This document shows, piece after piece, positions 9,080-17,658 of a DNA stretch of 64,000 bases; within the stretch, counting starts at the first letter, position 1; each line of letters opens with the position of its first letter. Under the pieces are notes generated by a model that was not told the origin of the DNA, searched no databases, and saw only the letters and a list, made by a program, of their open reading frames with translations. The stretch lies in the NCBI RefSeq assembly GCF_013283875.1, contig NZ_CP054139.1, forward strand, positions 1,984,001-2,048,000. The letters run 5' to 3'. This DNA is from Mucilaginibacter mali. Its GTDB lineage: Bacteria > Bacteroidota > Bacteroidia > Sphingobacteriales > Sphingobacteriaceae. The translations under genes and the position numbers were made by a program.

Positions 9080-9097
9080 CCAATATACCTATAAATT

Positions 9098-10372
9098 ATG
9101 CAGTTAGAAAAATATAAGATAGACGAAGCTAATCAGCAGAAGGCAGCGGCACACCAGCGTAAATTTGACTATGTGGCCGGCGAAGTTGCCAACCTTGATG
9201 ATGTGATGGAGAAATTAGCGGCGTTCAATATCGCTATACCAAGCTGGGCCTTAGGCACCGGAGGTACCCGTTTCGGCCGTTTCAGCGGAGGCGGCGAGCC
9301 ACGTTCGTTAGAAGAGAAGATAGAAGATATTGGCGTGCTGCACGCGCTTAACCGTTCAAGTGGTGCTATTTCGCTGCACATCCCCTGGGATATCCCAAAA
9401 GATGCCAAAGCCATCAAAGCATTAGCGGCCCAGCACGGCTTGCGTTTTGATGCCATGAACTCTAATACTTTCCAGGACCAGTCAAACCAGGCCCATAGCT
9501 ATAAATTCGGTTCGCTGCAGCATGTAGATAAAGCAGTACGCAAGCAAGCCGTTGAGCATAATATCGAAGTAATTAAACAGGGCATCGAGCTGGGTTCTAA
9601 TGCCTTAACCGTTTGGCTGGCCGATGGTTCTTGCTTCCCGGGTCAGTTAAATTTCCGCAAAGCCTTTGAAAATACTTACGAAAGCCTTGAGGAGATCTAC
9701 GCCGCTATGCCGGATGACTGGAAGATGTACCTGGAGTACAAATGCTACGAACCTAATTTCTATTCGACCACGGTAGCCGATTGGGGCCAATCGTACATGT
9801 ATGTAAACAAATTAGGTCCGAAAGCTTACACGCTGGTTGACCTTGGCCACCACCTGCCAAACGCCAATATCGAGCAGATCGTTTCGCTGCTGATGATGGA
9901 AGGCAAACTGGCTGGGTTCCACTTTAACGATTCGAAATATGGCGATGACGACCTAACCGTAGGCAGCATCAACCCATACCAACTGTTCCTGATCTTTAAC
10001 GAACTGGTTGAAGGTATGGACGCCCGCGGCATGAACCACGCTAACGACCTGGGCTGGATGATCGACGCGTCGCACAACGTAAAAGACCCGATTGAAGACC
10101 TGTTACAATCTGTCGAGGCTATTAAAATAGCTTACGCGCAGGCCTTACTGGTTGATAAAAAGAAACTGGTTGAAGCGCAGTTGAACAACGATGCCGCTTT
10201 AGCACAGGAAGTATTACAGCAGGCTTACCGTACAGACGTTCGTCCGCTGGTGGCCGAATCGCGCTTACGTGCCGGTGGTGCTTTAGACCCAATTGGCGTA
10301 TTCCGCAGCTTGCAGGTACGTGGTAATTTAATTAAAGAACGCGGCGAGAAGACCGTAGCTACCGGTTTATAA
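9098..10372 (+). CDS. rhaI: L-rhamnose isomerase, Pseudomonas stutzeri RhaI type
   Basis: A 424-residue TIM-barrel sugar isomerase. The segments PSWALGTGGTRFGRFSGGGEPR, HIPWDIP, LEYKCYEP, DLGHHLPNANIEQ and FHFNDSKYGDDDLTVGSINP are typical of the RhaI group rather than E. coli RhaA; the Glu, Asp and His residues in them form the two-metal site. It converts L-rhamnose to L-rhamnulose. It is the fourth gene of the operon and only 3 nt ahead of rhaB, so the two are probably co-translated or tightly coupled. Length is as expected and the reading frame is complete. Confidence 0.93.
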   Translation: MQLEKYKIDEANQQKAAAHQRKFDYVAGEVANLDDVMEKLAAFNIAIPSWALGTGGTRFGRFSGGGEPRSLEEKIEDIGVLHALNRSSGAISLHIPWDIPKDAKAIKALAAQHGLRFDAMNSNTFQDQSNQAHSYKFGSLQHVDKAVRKQAVEHNIEVIKQGIELGSNALTVWLADGSCFPGQLNFRKAFENTYESLEEIYAAMPDDWKMYLEYKCYEPNFYSTTVADWGQSYMYVNKLGPKAYTLVDLGHHLPNANIEQIVSLLMMEGKLAGFHFNDSKYGDDDLTVGSINPYQLFLIFNELVEGMDARGMNHANDLGWMIDASHNVKDPIEDLLQSVEAIKIAYAQALLVDKKKLVEAQLNNDAALAQEVLQQAYRTDVRPLVAESRLRAGGALDPIGVFRSLQVRGNLIKERGEKTVATGL

Positions 10373-10375
10373 GAT

Positions 10376-11746
10376 ATGACGACTACACCTGTAATAGCGA
10401 TCTTTGATATAGGCAAGACCAATAAAAAATTCTTCCTGATCAACGAGTATTACAAGATCGTTTTAGAGCGCACCACATCCTTTGATGAGACCACCGACGA
10501 TGACGGTGATCCCTGCGAGGATGTGGCCAAACTGAAAAGCTGGGTAGACGAAACTTTGAAAAATGCCCTGTCGCAAAAGAAATTCGACATGAAGGCCATC
10601 AATTTTTCAACCTACGGTGCCAGCTTTGTACACCTTAATAACAATAACGATGTTACCGCTCCGCTTTGCAATTACTTGAAGGATTTTCCCGAAGACCTGA
10701 AGCAGGAGTTTTACAGCAAGCACGGCGGCGAAGAGAAGATCGCGCAGGAAACAGCGTCGCCTGTTTTGGGTAACCTTAACTCGGGCATGCAGTTATACCG
10801 CATCAAGCACCGCAAGCCGGAATTGTTCAACCGGATCAAGTATTCGCTGCATCTGCCGCAATATCTTAACCATTTGGTTAGCGGTAATTTCTATTCGGAT
10901 ATTACCAGTATCGGCTGCCACACCCAGTTGTGGAACTTTGGCGAAAATACCTACCATGCCTGGGTAAAAGAGGAAGGTATCGACAAAATACTGGCTCCGA
11001 TTTTCCCATCGGATAAGGTTGACGAGGTAATCATCGATGGCAAACCGTATGCTGTTGGCGTGGGGCTGCATGATAGTTCTGCCGCGCTGATCCCATACCT
11101 GGCTAATTTTGCCGAGCCCTTTGTACTGATATCTACCGGTACCTGGTGCATTAGTTTGAATCCGTTCAATAACAATGTATTAACGCCCGAAGAACTGAGC
11201 CAGGATTGCCTGTGCTACATGGAATATCACGGTAAACCGGTAAAAGCATCGCGCTTATTTGCCGGTAATGAGCATGAGCAGCAGACTAAACGCATTTCAG
11301 CCCATTTTGATAAGCCTAGCTTTTATTACAAGATGGTGGCCTACGATGCCGACCTGGTACCCACTATACCGTCAGGTGTTGCCGGGACTGGCGTAAACCA
11401 ATCAGCTTTTGTTGACCGCGACCTGAATAGTTTTAAAACCTACGAAGAAGCCTACCATTGCCTGATAGCCGATATTATGGAGCAGCAAAAAGCATCCACG
11501 CATTTGGCTATACAGGATACACAGGTAAAGCGCATTTTTGTTGATGGTGGCTTCAGCAAGAACCCTATCTACATGAATTTGCTGGCCAAGGCCTTCCCTA
11601 ATTTCGAGGTGTATGCCGCTTCGGTTGCGCAGGCTACGGCCATTGGCGCCGCGCTGGCCATCCACAAATACTGGAACAATAAACAATTACCGGCCGATAT
11701 GATCGAGCTGAAATATTATGCGGTTGCACACAATGTTGAAATATAA
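10376..11746 (+). CDS. rhaB: Rhamnulokinase, FGGY family
   Basis: A 456-residue FGGY carbohydrate kinase. The N-terminal phosphate-binding motif is AIFDIGKTNKK, the hinge segment STGTWCISLNPF is present, and the C-terminal ATPase fold has IFVDGGFSKNP followed by AQATAIGAALA. It phosphorylates L-rhamnulose to L-rhamnulose-1-phosphate, the substrate of the aldolase fusion. Context in a complete rha operon makes rhamnulose the clear substrate; the sequence is of the divergent Bacteroidota kind rather than close to E. coli RhaB. Its end overlaps the start of the DUF4450 gene by 14 nt. Confidence 0.9.
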   Translation: MTTTPVIAIFDIGKTNKKFFLINEYYKIVLERTTSFDETTDDDGDPCEDVAKLKSWVDETLKNALSQKKFDMKAINFSTYGASFVHLNNNNDVTAPLCNYLKDFPEDLKQEFYSKHGGEEKIAQETASPVLGNLNSGMQLYRIKHRKPELFNRIKYSLHLPQYLNHLVSGNFYSDITSIGCHTQLWNFGENTYHAWVKEEGIDKILAPIFPSDKVDEVIIDGKPYAVGVGLHDSSAALIPYLANFAEPFVLISTGTWCISLNPFNNNVLTPEELSQDCLCYMEYHGKPVKASRLFAGNEHEQQTKRISAHFDKPSFYYKMVAYDADLVPTIPSGVAGTGVNQSAFVDRDLNSFKTYEEAYHCLIADIMEQQKASTHLAIQDTQVKRIFVDGGFSKNPIYMNLLAKAFPNFEVYAASVAQATAIGAALAIHKYWNNKQLPADMIELKYYAVAHNVEI

Positions 11747-14700
11747 AAAGCAAAGCATTTTATACCAATCAGGCAAACAGTTAATGTTTGCCTTTTTGTT
11801 TACGTCAGTATTTTTGCCGACGGGCACTCATGCCCAAACCCAGCCATCGCTCAAATTATGGCATGGCATAGAGCGTGAATTACGTTACCATCCCGATGGA
11901 CAAGACTTTGTGATCAATAACGGCAAACGCCGCTTTAACCGCGCGTTGTATGGCACGAATACCGCATTCCGTGTGGAAGCCGGCGACCTGCCTGAGTTTG
12001 CCCTGTATCTGCCCGGTATGGGCGGCAATCTGAAGTTTGGGTTAGTTAGCGGCACCGAGAGCAAGTGGCTCATCAACACCGCATCTATCGAAGCCCGCTA
12101 TCGCCCGGGCACCATGATCTACACCATTAAAGATCCAATGTTGGGGAACGGTACATTGAACATCCAGGTATTGGCCGGTTCTGCCGATGAGAACATCATC
12201 GTAAAAGCCAACTTCAGTAATACCAACAAGAACGTAAACCTGCTGTGGGCATTTGGTGGCGCTACGGGCAAGAAATTCTCGCGCGATGGTGATATCGGTG
12301 CCGATCCGGAGTCCTCGTTTTACCTGAAGCCCGAGTATTGTAACGGGAACGTTTACACTATCGATCAGCAAAAATTCACCCTCAATTTTAGCGGTAAAGC
12401 TATGAGCGAAGCCGGTCGCTACGAAATTGACCAGACCGGAAAGGGGGAAAACAAGGTAGAGACGGTTGTAAAGAGTATGCTGTTCGGTCAATTTCCCGTT
12501 TCTGAACAGGTACATGTAGCCGATGCCAATGCGTTGAGCACACCGCTAAGCCTGCTTAATTCGAAAGGAAGTACACAGCCAGTATTAACCGGTGTATTAG
12601 ATGCCACGCCGGGTAAAGATCAATATTGGGTGATTCAAAGCGGAAAAAGTTTGGGTGCTAACACACCAACACAACTATTCAATTCGGCCGAGGCCGCCCG
12701 CCAGAAATTAGCTTCGCGTGTTCAGGTTAAAACACCTGATCCTTTTATCAATACATACGGTGGCGCATTAAGCGTTGCTGCCGATGGTATTTGGGAAGAC
12801 CCATCGTACATGCACGGAGCTGTGGCCTGGCGCATGCGGTTACCGGCCTGGCGCGGGCCTTATGTAGCCGATCCGCTGGGCTGGCACGATAGGGCATGGT
12901 CGCATTTTAGCAGTTACGCCTTATCGCAAATGACCGAACCTGAAAGCGGCCCCGTTACGCCGGACACCGCCCTGCATTTGGCCCGTCAGTTAGAGAAACT
13001 GGGTACGGCCATGTTCAGTAGCGGTTATATCAGCCGCAACCCCGGCGGTAAGATCGTGCCGCATCATTACGACATGAACCTGGTTTACATAGACGAGTTG
13101 CTGAACCATTTTAAGTGGACCGGCAACCTGGACGAGGTAAAGAAACTATGGCCAACCATCAAACGATCCTTAGCCTGGGAAAAACGTAATTACGATGCCG
13201 ATGGCGACGGGCTGTACGATGCTTATTGCGCCATTTGGGCCAGTGATGCCATGCAGTATAGCGGGGGTGGGGTAACGCATTCATCGGCCTATAACTACCG
13301 CGCTAACCGCGATGCCGCCTTTTTAGCCAAACTGGTAGGCGATGATCCAAAGCCCTACGAGCAGGAAGCCACGCATATCCTTTCGGCCATGAACAAACAG
13401 TTATGGCTAAGCAAGCAAGGCAATTACGCCGAATATAAAGACCTGCTGGGCGAGCAATTACTGCATCCATCAGCCGGTTTGTGGACGATATATCACGCTA
13501 TCGATTCAGATGTGCCGGATGCTTTCCAAACCTACCAGTCGCTGCGATATGTGGATACGCATATTCCGCACATTCCGGTGATAGCCAAAGGCTTGTCGGG
13601 CGATAATTACCTGTTATCAACCACCAACTGGGAGCCTTACGATTGGTCGCTGAATAACGTGGTAATGGCCGAGAACCTGCACACCGCCTTAGCTTACTGG
13701 CAGGGCAACCGCCCCGAAGATGCCTACAAACTTTGGAAAAGCGCCATACTGGAAAGCATGTATTTGGGCGCGAGTCCGGGTAATTTCCAGCAGATATCAT
13801 TTTACGATGCCGTGCGCGGCGAACTGTACCGCGATTTCGGTGACCCGATAGGTATGGGCGCCCGTTCGCTGGTGGAGGGGCTTTTTGGTATCCGGCCCGA
13901 CCTGCTTAATAATACCGTCACCATAAAACCCGGCCTGCCTGCCGAATGGAATTATGCATCGTTAAGCGTGCCTGATGTGAAGTTCGATTTTAAACGCGAC
14001 GGGCAATCGGATACTTATTTGGTGGAGAGTAACTTCGCAAAGGGCACTAATTTTAAATTTATTATACCAAGGCTTACAGAAAAGGTTAACTCGGTTACAC
14101 TGAACGGTAAACCTGTTCAATGGGCAGCAGAAGCGGCGGTGGGACAGCCTTTAATGGTTATTAATGCAGGCAGGCAAAGCAAGTACGCTTTGAAGATAAC
14201 CTGGAATAAAGCAACTACATTTACCACAAACACATCTGCCGAAGATAAGAACTGTTACCAGTTTATCACTGTCGATACTGTTTTTAAGATGCCGGTATTA
14301 GCGGTGACCGACCCACAGCATGTATTGAGGGATCACAGGATACAAGGTAAGCGGCTTTATTATACGGCTGATGAGCATCCCGGGCATCACACTTTTTTTG
14401 CGAAGATCGGTAGCGCTGGCCTAAATTGGTGGGTGTCCATAAATATCAACATATCGCCAAGTTTATACATTACTGCTCCGCTACAGCAGCCCGAGAATGA
14501 GTTGCGGTTTAAAGCCTTCAATTACCTTTCAAAAAGCGTTAATGTAAAAATTAACCATCGTCCGTACACTGGCCGTGGAATGGAAGTTTCCACCGAACAT
14601 GACCTATCGAGCGATGTAGTTATTCCCGTTCAGGACATATTACCCGGCACTAATGCCATAAATGTTGTTCCTAATGGATTAAAAGGCGGGGGGATATTTG

Positions 14701-15464
14701 ATACCACCATTATCAATTGGCATGTATCGCTCCCTAAAAATCTTAGATCGGAAACCATCAACCTGCAACCCTATTTTAATGATAAGGTAACTAATATCTT
14801 CAAAAACCAATACCTGTCGCCCCGACCAAAATCGCCTACGCTGCAGTTGCCAACGCAGGGTATCGGTAACTGGGCTTACCCATTGGTTACGGCCAATATT
14901 GATGATAGCGGTATCAAAAAAGAATCGGTTGACGGCATGTTCACTACGCCGCAGGGTATAAAATTCGCTATCGATAGGGGCAACGATAAAAACATCCTGT
15001 TTACCTCGCATTGGGATAATTATCCAAAACAAGCAACGGTACCATTAACCGGCAAGGCGTTGCACGCTTACTTCCTGATGGCCGGTTCAACCAATCCCAT
15101 GCAAAGCCGCATGGTTAACGCTACGGTAACGGTAACTTATACTGATGGCAGCAAAACCGTGCTGGAGTTAAAGAACCCCGAGAACTGGTGGCCGATTGAG
15201 CAGGATTGCGATAACGATGGCTTCGCTTTTGATATTGACGCCCCCCGACCTTTACGTGTGCACCTGAAAACTGGTGAAGTAACAGATAACAACCGCAAGT
15301 TTACCGGCATAAAAGGCTTCAGCAATAAAGGGGTAGATGGCGGCGCGGCTACAGTATTGGATCTGCCGCTTGATCCGTCGAAGCAATTAAAAGATTTGCT
15401 ATTGGCCACTCATACCAATGATGTGGTGATAGGGCTGATGGCGGTAACATTGATCAGGCCATAA
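11733..15464 (+). CDS. Large secreted DUF4450 / six-hairpin glycosidase-like protein
   Basis: About 1243 residues from the ATG at 11733; ATGs at 11718 and 11784 are in frame and also possible. The hydrophobic stretch ending THAQ is a signal peptide. The first ~200 mature residues match the DUF4450 pattern (LWHGIERELRYHPDGQDFVI). The middle (~330-770) looks like an (alpha/alpha)6 barrel (WHDRAWSHFSSYALSQM, YDADGDGLYDAYCAIWASD), as in GH78-, GH95- or GH106-like enzymes. The C-terminal third is beta-rich. It overlaps rhaB by 14 nt, so it belongs to the rhamnose operon, and release of rhamnose from a polysaccharide is the best guess. No catalytic residue is assigned. Confidence 0.75.
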   Translation: MLKYKKQSILYQSGKQLMFAFLFTSVFLPTGTHAQTQPSLKLWHGIERELRYHPDGQDFVINNGKRRFNRALYGTNTAFRVEAGDLPEFALYLPGMGGNLKFGLVSGTESKWLINTASIEARYRPGTMIYTIKDPMLGNGTLNIQVLAGSADENIIVKANFSNTNKNVNLLWAFGGATGKKFSRDGDIGADPESSFYLKPEYCNGNVYTIDQQKFTLNFSGKAMSEAGRYEIDQTGKGENKVETVVKSMLFGQFPVSEQVHVADANALSTPLSLLNSKGSTQPVLTGVLDATPGKDQYWVIQSGKSLGANTPTQLFNSAEAARQKLASRVQVKTPDPFINTYGGALSVAADGIWEDPSYMHGAVAWRMRLPAWRGPYVADPLGWHDRAWSHFSSYALSQMTEPESGPVTPDTALHLARQLEKLGTAMFSSGYISRNPGGKIVPHHYDMNLVYIDELLNHFKWTGNLDEVKKLWPTIKRSLAWEKRNYDADGDGLYDAYCAIWASDAMQYSGGGVTHSSAYNYRANRDAAFLAKLVGDDPKPYEQEATHILSAMNKQLWLSKQGNYAEYKDLLGEQLLHPSAGLWTIYHAIDSDVPDAFQTYQSLRYVDTHIPHIPVIAKGLSGDNYLLSTTNWEPYDWSLNNVVMAENLHTALAYWQGNRPEDAYKLWKSAILESMYLGASPGNFQQISFYDAVRGELYRDFGDPIGMGARSLVEGLFGIRPDLLNNTVTIKPGLPAEWNYASLSVPDVKFDFKRDGQSDTYLVESNFAKGTNFKFIIPRLTEKVNSVTLNGKPVQWAAEAAVGQPLMVINAGRQSKYALKITWNKATTFTTNTSAEDKNCYQFITVDTVFKMPVLAVTDPQHVLRDHRIQGKRLYYTADEHPGHHTFFAKIGSAGLNWWVSININISPSLYITAPLQQPENELRFKAFNYLSKSVNVKINHRPYTGRGMEVSTEHDLSSDVVIPVQDILPGTNAINVVPNGLKGGGIFDTTIINWHVSLPKNLRSETINLQPYFNDKVTNIFKNQYLSPRPKSPTLQLPTQGIGNWAYPLVTANIDDSGIKKESVDGMFTTPQGIKFAIDRGNDKNILFTSHWDNYPKQATVPLTGKALHAYFLMAGSTNPMQSRMVNATVTVTYTDGSKTVLELKNPENWWPIEQDCDNDGFAFDIDAPRPLRVHLKTGEVTDNNRKFTGIKGFSNKGVDGGAATVLDLPLDPSKQLKDLLLATHTNDVVIGLMAVTLIRP

Positions 15465-15470
15465 ATTGTA

Positions 15471-15583
15471 GAGACACGATACTTCGTGTCTCCCCGTAAT
15501 AAAAGAAACATATCATGAGACACGATACTTCGTGTCTCCCGTAATAAAAGAAACATATCATGAGACACGAAGTATCGTGTCTC
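15471..15583. repeat. Three tandem perfect palindromes, GAGACACGA-4nt-TCGTGTCTC
   Basis: Copies lie at 15471-15492, 15517-15538 and 15562-15583, with periods of 46 and 45 bp. Each has 9-bp perfect arms around TACT; the third has AGTA, so it is inverted relative to the others. The two linkers are nearly identical (CCGTAATAAAAGAAACATAT and following). Located between the DUF4450 gene and the sulfatase gene, they would form three strong RNA hairpins. Confidence 0.85.
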
Positions 15584-15608
15584 TACATTAGAAAATTGAA
15601 TATAGGTC

Positions 15609-17213
15609 ATGAAAAAACTGTTCACTTTGCTTGCATTAGGCTGTTTAGCTTCGATAGGTTTCGCGCAAAAGAAAATCGCTAAAAAGCCCAATATTATTAT
15701 CATCCTGGCCGATGACATGGGCTACTCGGATATCAATTGTTTTGGGTCAACCATCCAAACGCCTAATATTAATGATATGGCTAAAACAGGTTTGGTGATG
15801 ACCAATTTTTATAACGCCTCGCGCTGCTGCCCGTCGCGCGCTTCATTGCTAACGGGCTTGTACCAACATCAGGCTGGGGTAGGCGATATGGTGAATACCC
15901 GAACCGAACCCGGCTACCAGGGCTACCTGAACCACAATTGCGTAACCATTGCCGAGGTGCTTAAAACCGGCGGCTACAATACCTACATGGCTGGTAAATG
16001 GCACGTAGGCACAGCACCCGAGAACTGGCCTGTAAAACGCGGTTTCGATCATTATTTTGGTTTGATAGATGGCGCGGGCAGCTATTTTAACCCGACCGCG
16101 CCATATCGCCCCAATCAACATTTAACAGTTGCTTTGGATGATAAACCTTTTACGCCCGGCGCAAACTGGTACTCTACCGATAACTATGCCGATTACGCGG
16201 TGAAGTATATTAAGGATAACAAAGCTACCGGCAAGCCATTCTTTTTATACATGGCCTTTACCAGTCCGCACTGGCCGCTGCATGCTTTGCCCGAAGACAT
16301 TGCCAAATACAAAGGTAAATTTATGAAAGGCTGGGATGTGCTGCGCGAAGAACGCCTGCAGAAAATGATCGCCCTGGGCATCGTACCTAAAGATACCAAA
16401 CTATCGCCCCGCGATCCGAACGTGCCCGAATGGAACTCGCTGACCGAAGCTGAAAAAGTTGACTTTGATGATAAAATGGCGGTATATTCGGCTATGGTGG
16501 ATCGGATGGATCAAAACATTGGCCGCATCCGCCAGGCGCTGAAAGAAACCGGCGTTGACCAGAACACCCTGATTATGTTCTTGTCTGACAATGGCGCCAG
16601 CAGCGAGTACACTAAGGGCAACGGCTTCCTGCCCGAGATACTGGCCGCGGCCAAAAAGCCCGCCAGCGACCCGACATCGTTCACCACCTACGGTTTCCCC
16701 GGTGCTAATGTAAGTAACACGCCGCTGCGCCTGTTCAAGCATTGGGAATACGAGGGTGGTACCGCTACGCCGTTCATTGCCAACGGACCTTCCATCATCA
16801 AAAAGCATATCCAAAGCGCCCAACCAGCACACCTGATCGACCTGATGGCTACCTGCCTTGATGCAGCCGGCGTGGCTTACCCAAAAACCTATAACGGCAG
16901 CAACATTACCCCAACCGAAGGCGTAAGTCTGTTGCCACTGATGCAAGGTAAAGTGTGGAAAGGCAACAACGCCCTGTTTTTTGAGCATGAAGGCAACCGC
17001 GCCGTACGCCAGGGCGACTGGAAGCTGGTATCGCAATATCCTGAGAACAAATGGCAGCTTTATAATATCAAGACCGATCGTGCCGAGCTGACCGACCTGA
17101 GCGCACAATACCCCGACAGAATGAAAGCAATGATAGCCCTGTACGATGAATGGGCGCCAAGCGCAGGGGTAGTGCCTTTTGATAAGTTGGGTAAGGGCAA
17201 AGGCGATTTGTAG
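15609..17213 (+). CDS. Sulfatase (arylsulfatase family, FGly type), secreted
   Basis: A 534-residue S1-type sulfatase with a signal peptide ending GFAQ at residue 20. The formylglycine motif C-x-P-S-R is present as C73-C74-P75-S76-R77, so C73 is expected to be matured to formylglycine. LADDMGYSD (D35, D36) and FLSDNGAS supply calcium ligands, and GKWHVG supplies the active-site Lys and His. Periplasmic or exported. It follows the rhamnose operon in the same direction after a 144-bp gap, suggesting that the target glycan is sulfated; ulvan-type or fucan-type sugars are possible but unproven. No sulfatase-maturation enzyme is seen in the window. Confidence 0.9.
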   Translation: MKKLFTLLALGCLASIGFAQKKIAKKPNIIIILADDMGYSDINCFGSTIQTPNINDMAKTGLVMTNFYNASRCCPSRASLLTGLYQHQAGVGDMVNTRTEPGYQGYLNHNCVTIAEVLKTGGYNTYMAGKWHVGTAPENWPVKRGFDHYFGLIDGAGSYFNPTAPYRPNQHLTVALDDKPFTPGANWYSTDNYADYAVKYIKDNKATGKPFFLYMAFTSPHWPLHALPEDIAKYKGKFMKGWDVLREERLQKMIALGIVPKDTKLSPRDPNVPEWNSLTEAEKVDFDDKMAVYSAMVDRMDQNIGRIRQALKETGVDQNTLIMFLSDNGASSEYTKGNGFLPEILAAAKKPASDPTSFTTYGFPGANVSNTPLRLFKHWEYEGGTATPFIANGPSIIKKHIQSAQPAHLIDLMATCLDAAGVAYPKTYNGSNITPTEGVSLLPLMQGKVWKGNNALFFEHEGNRAVRQGDWKLVSQYPENKWQLYNIKTDRAELTDLSAQYPDRMKAMIALYDEWAPSAGVVPFDKLGKGKGDL

Positions 17214-17658
17214 TAACGGCATATCTGTCGCCAGTTCAAGCGTCCACGCTTGAACTCATTATAATGTAGCGTCTACGCTTACGTTAACAGGCGAGGTTGT
17301 GTTTTATCCAGCAAAAAGGGTTAACATAACTTAACATATTTTTGTGTTAACATTTGGAGTATGTATTTGATAATCAATTAATTGAATTTTTTAGATGCTT
17401 GATTTTGGTCAAATTCATGTTAACCCAATAAAAAAGTCTAATAAACGTGTGCGGAAGCCTGATATGGCGTATAAATTGCGGCTTCAATACGTCAAATTGC
17501 GAAGCATAATGCAACGACAAATAGTTTATATATCGTAAGTCTAAATTGTTCTTAACTGATCTCTATCTCCATAGCATCACTTTTTAAAACTAATCCCCTT
17601 CAACTAATTCCTAATCACTAATTTTGCAGCTTCAGTAAAAACTTTACAGTTTTAATAA
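17214..17658. other. Non-coding gap with a perfect hairpin and TTAACA motifs
   Basis: No credible gene. At 17233-17256 the sequence AGTTCAAGCGT, CC, ACGCTTGAACT is a perfect 11-bp hairpin with a 2-nt loop, about 20 bp after the sulfatase stop, probably ending or stabilising that transcript though no T-tract follows. GGGTTAACA (17318-17326) and TGTTAACCC (17418-17426) are inverted copies with further TTAACA copies between. TAATTTTG at 17619-17626 is a possible -7 element for the downstream gene, without a clear -33. Confidence 0.5.

Noticed and set aside
15471..15583. CRISPR-like array with 45-46 bp period
   Set aside because: Only three units, each fully palindromic, with near-identical linkers instead of unique spacers, and no cas genes.
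15410..15718. 102-codon minus-strand frame across the palindromes
   Set aside because: The translation repeats the hairpin sequence (MFLLLR) and overlaps the sulfatase start.
16401..17222. 273-codon frame on the minus strand
   Set aside because: It is antisense to the sulfatase gene, which has intact catalytic motifs; the frame has no domain character.
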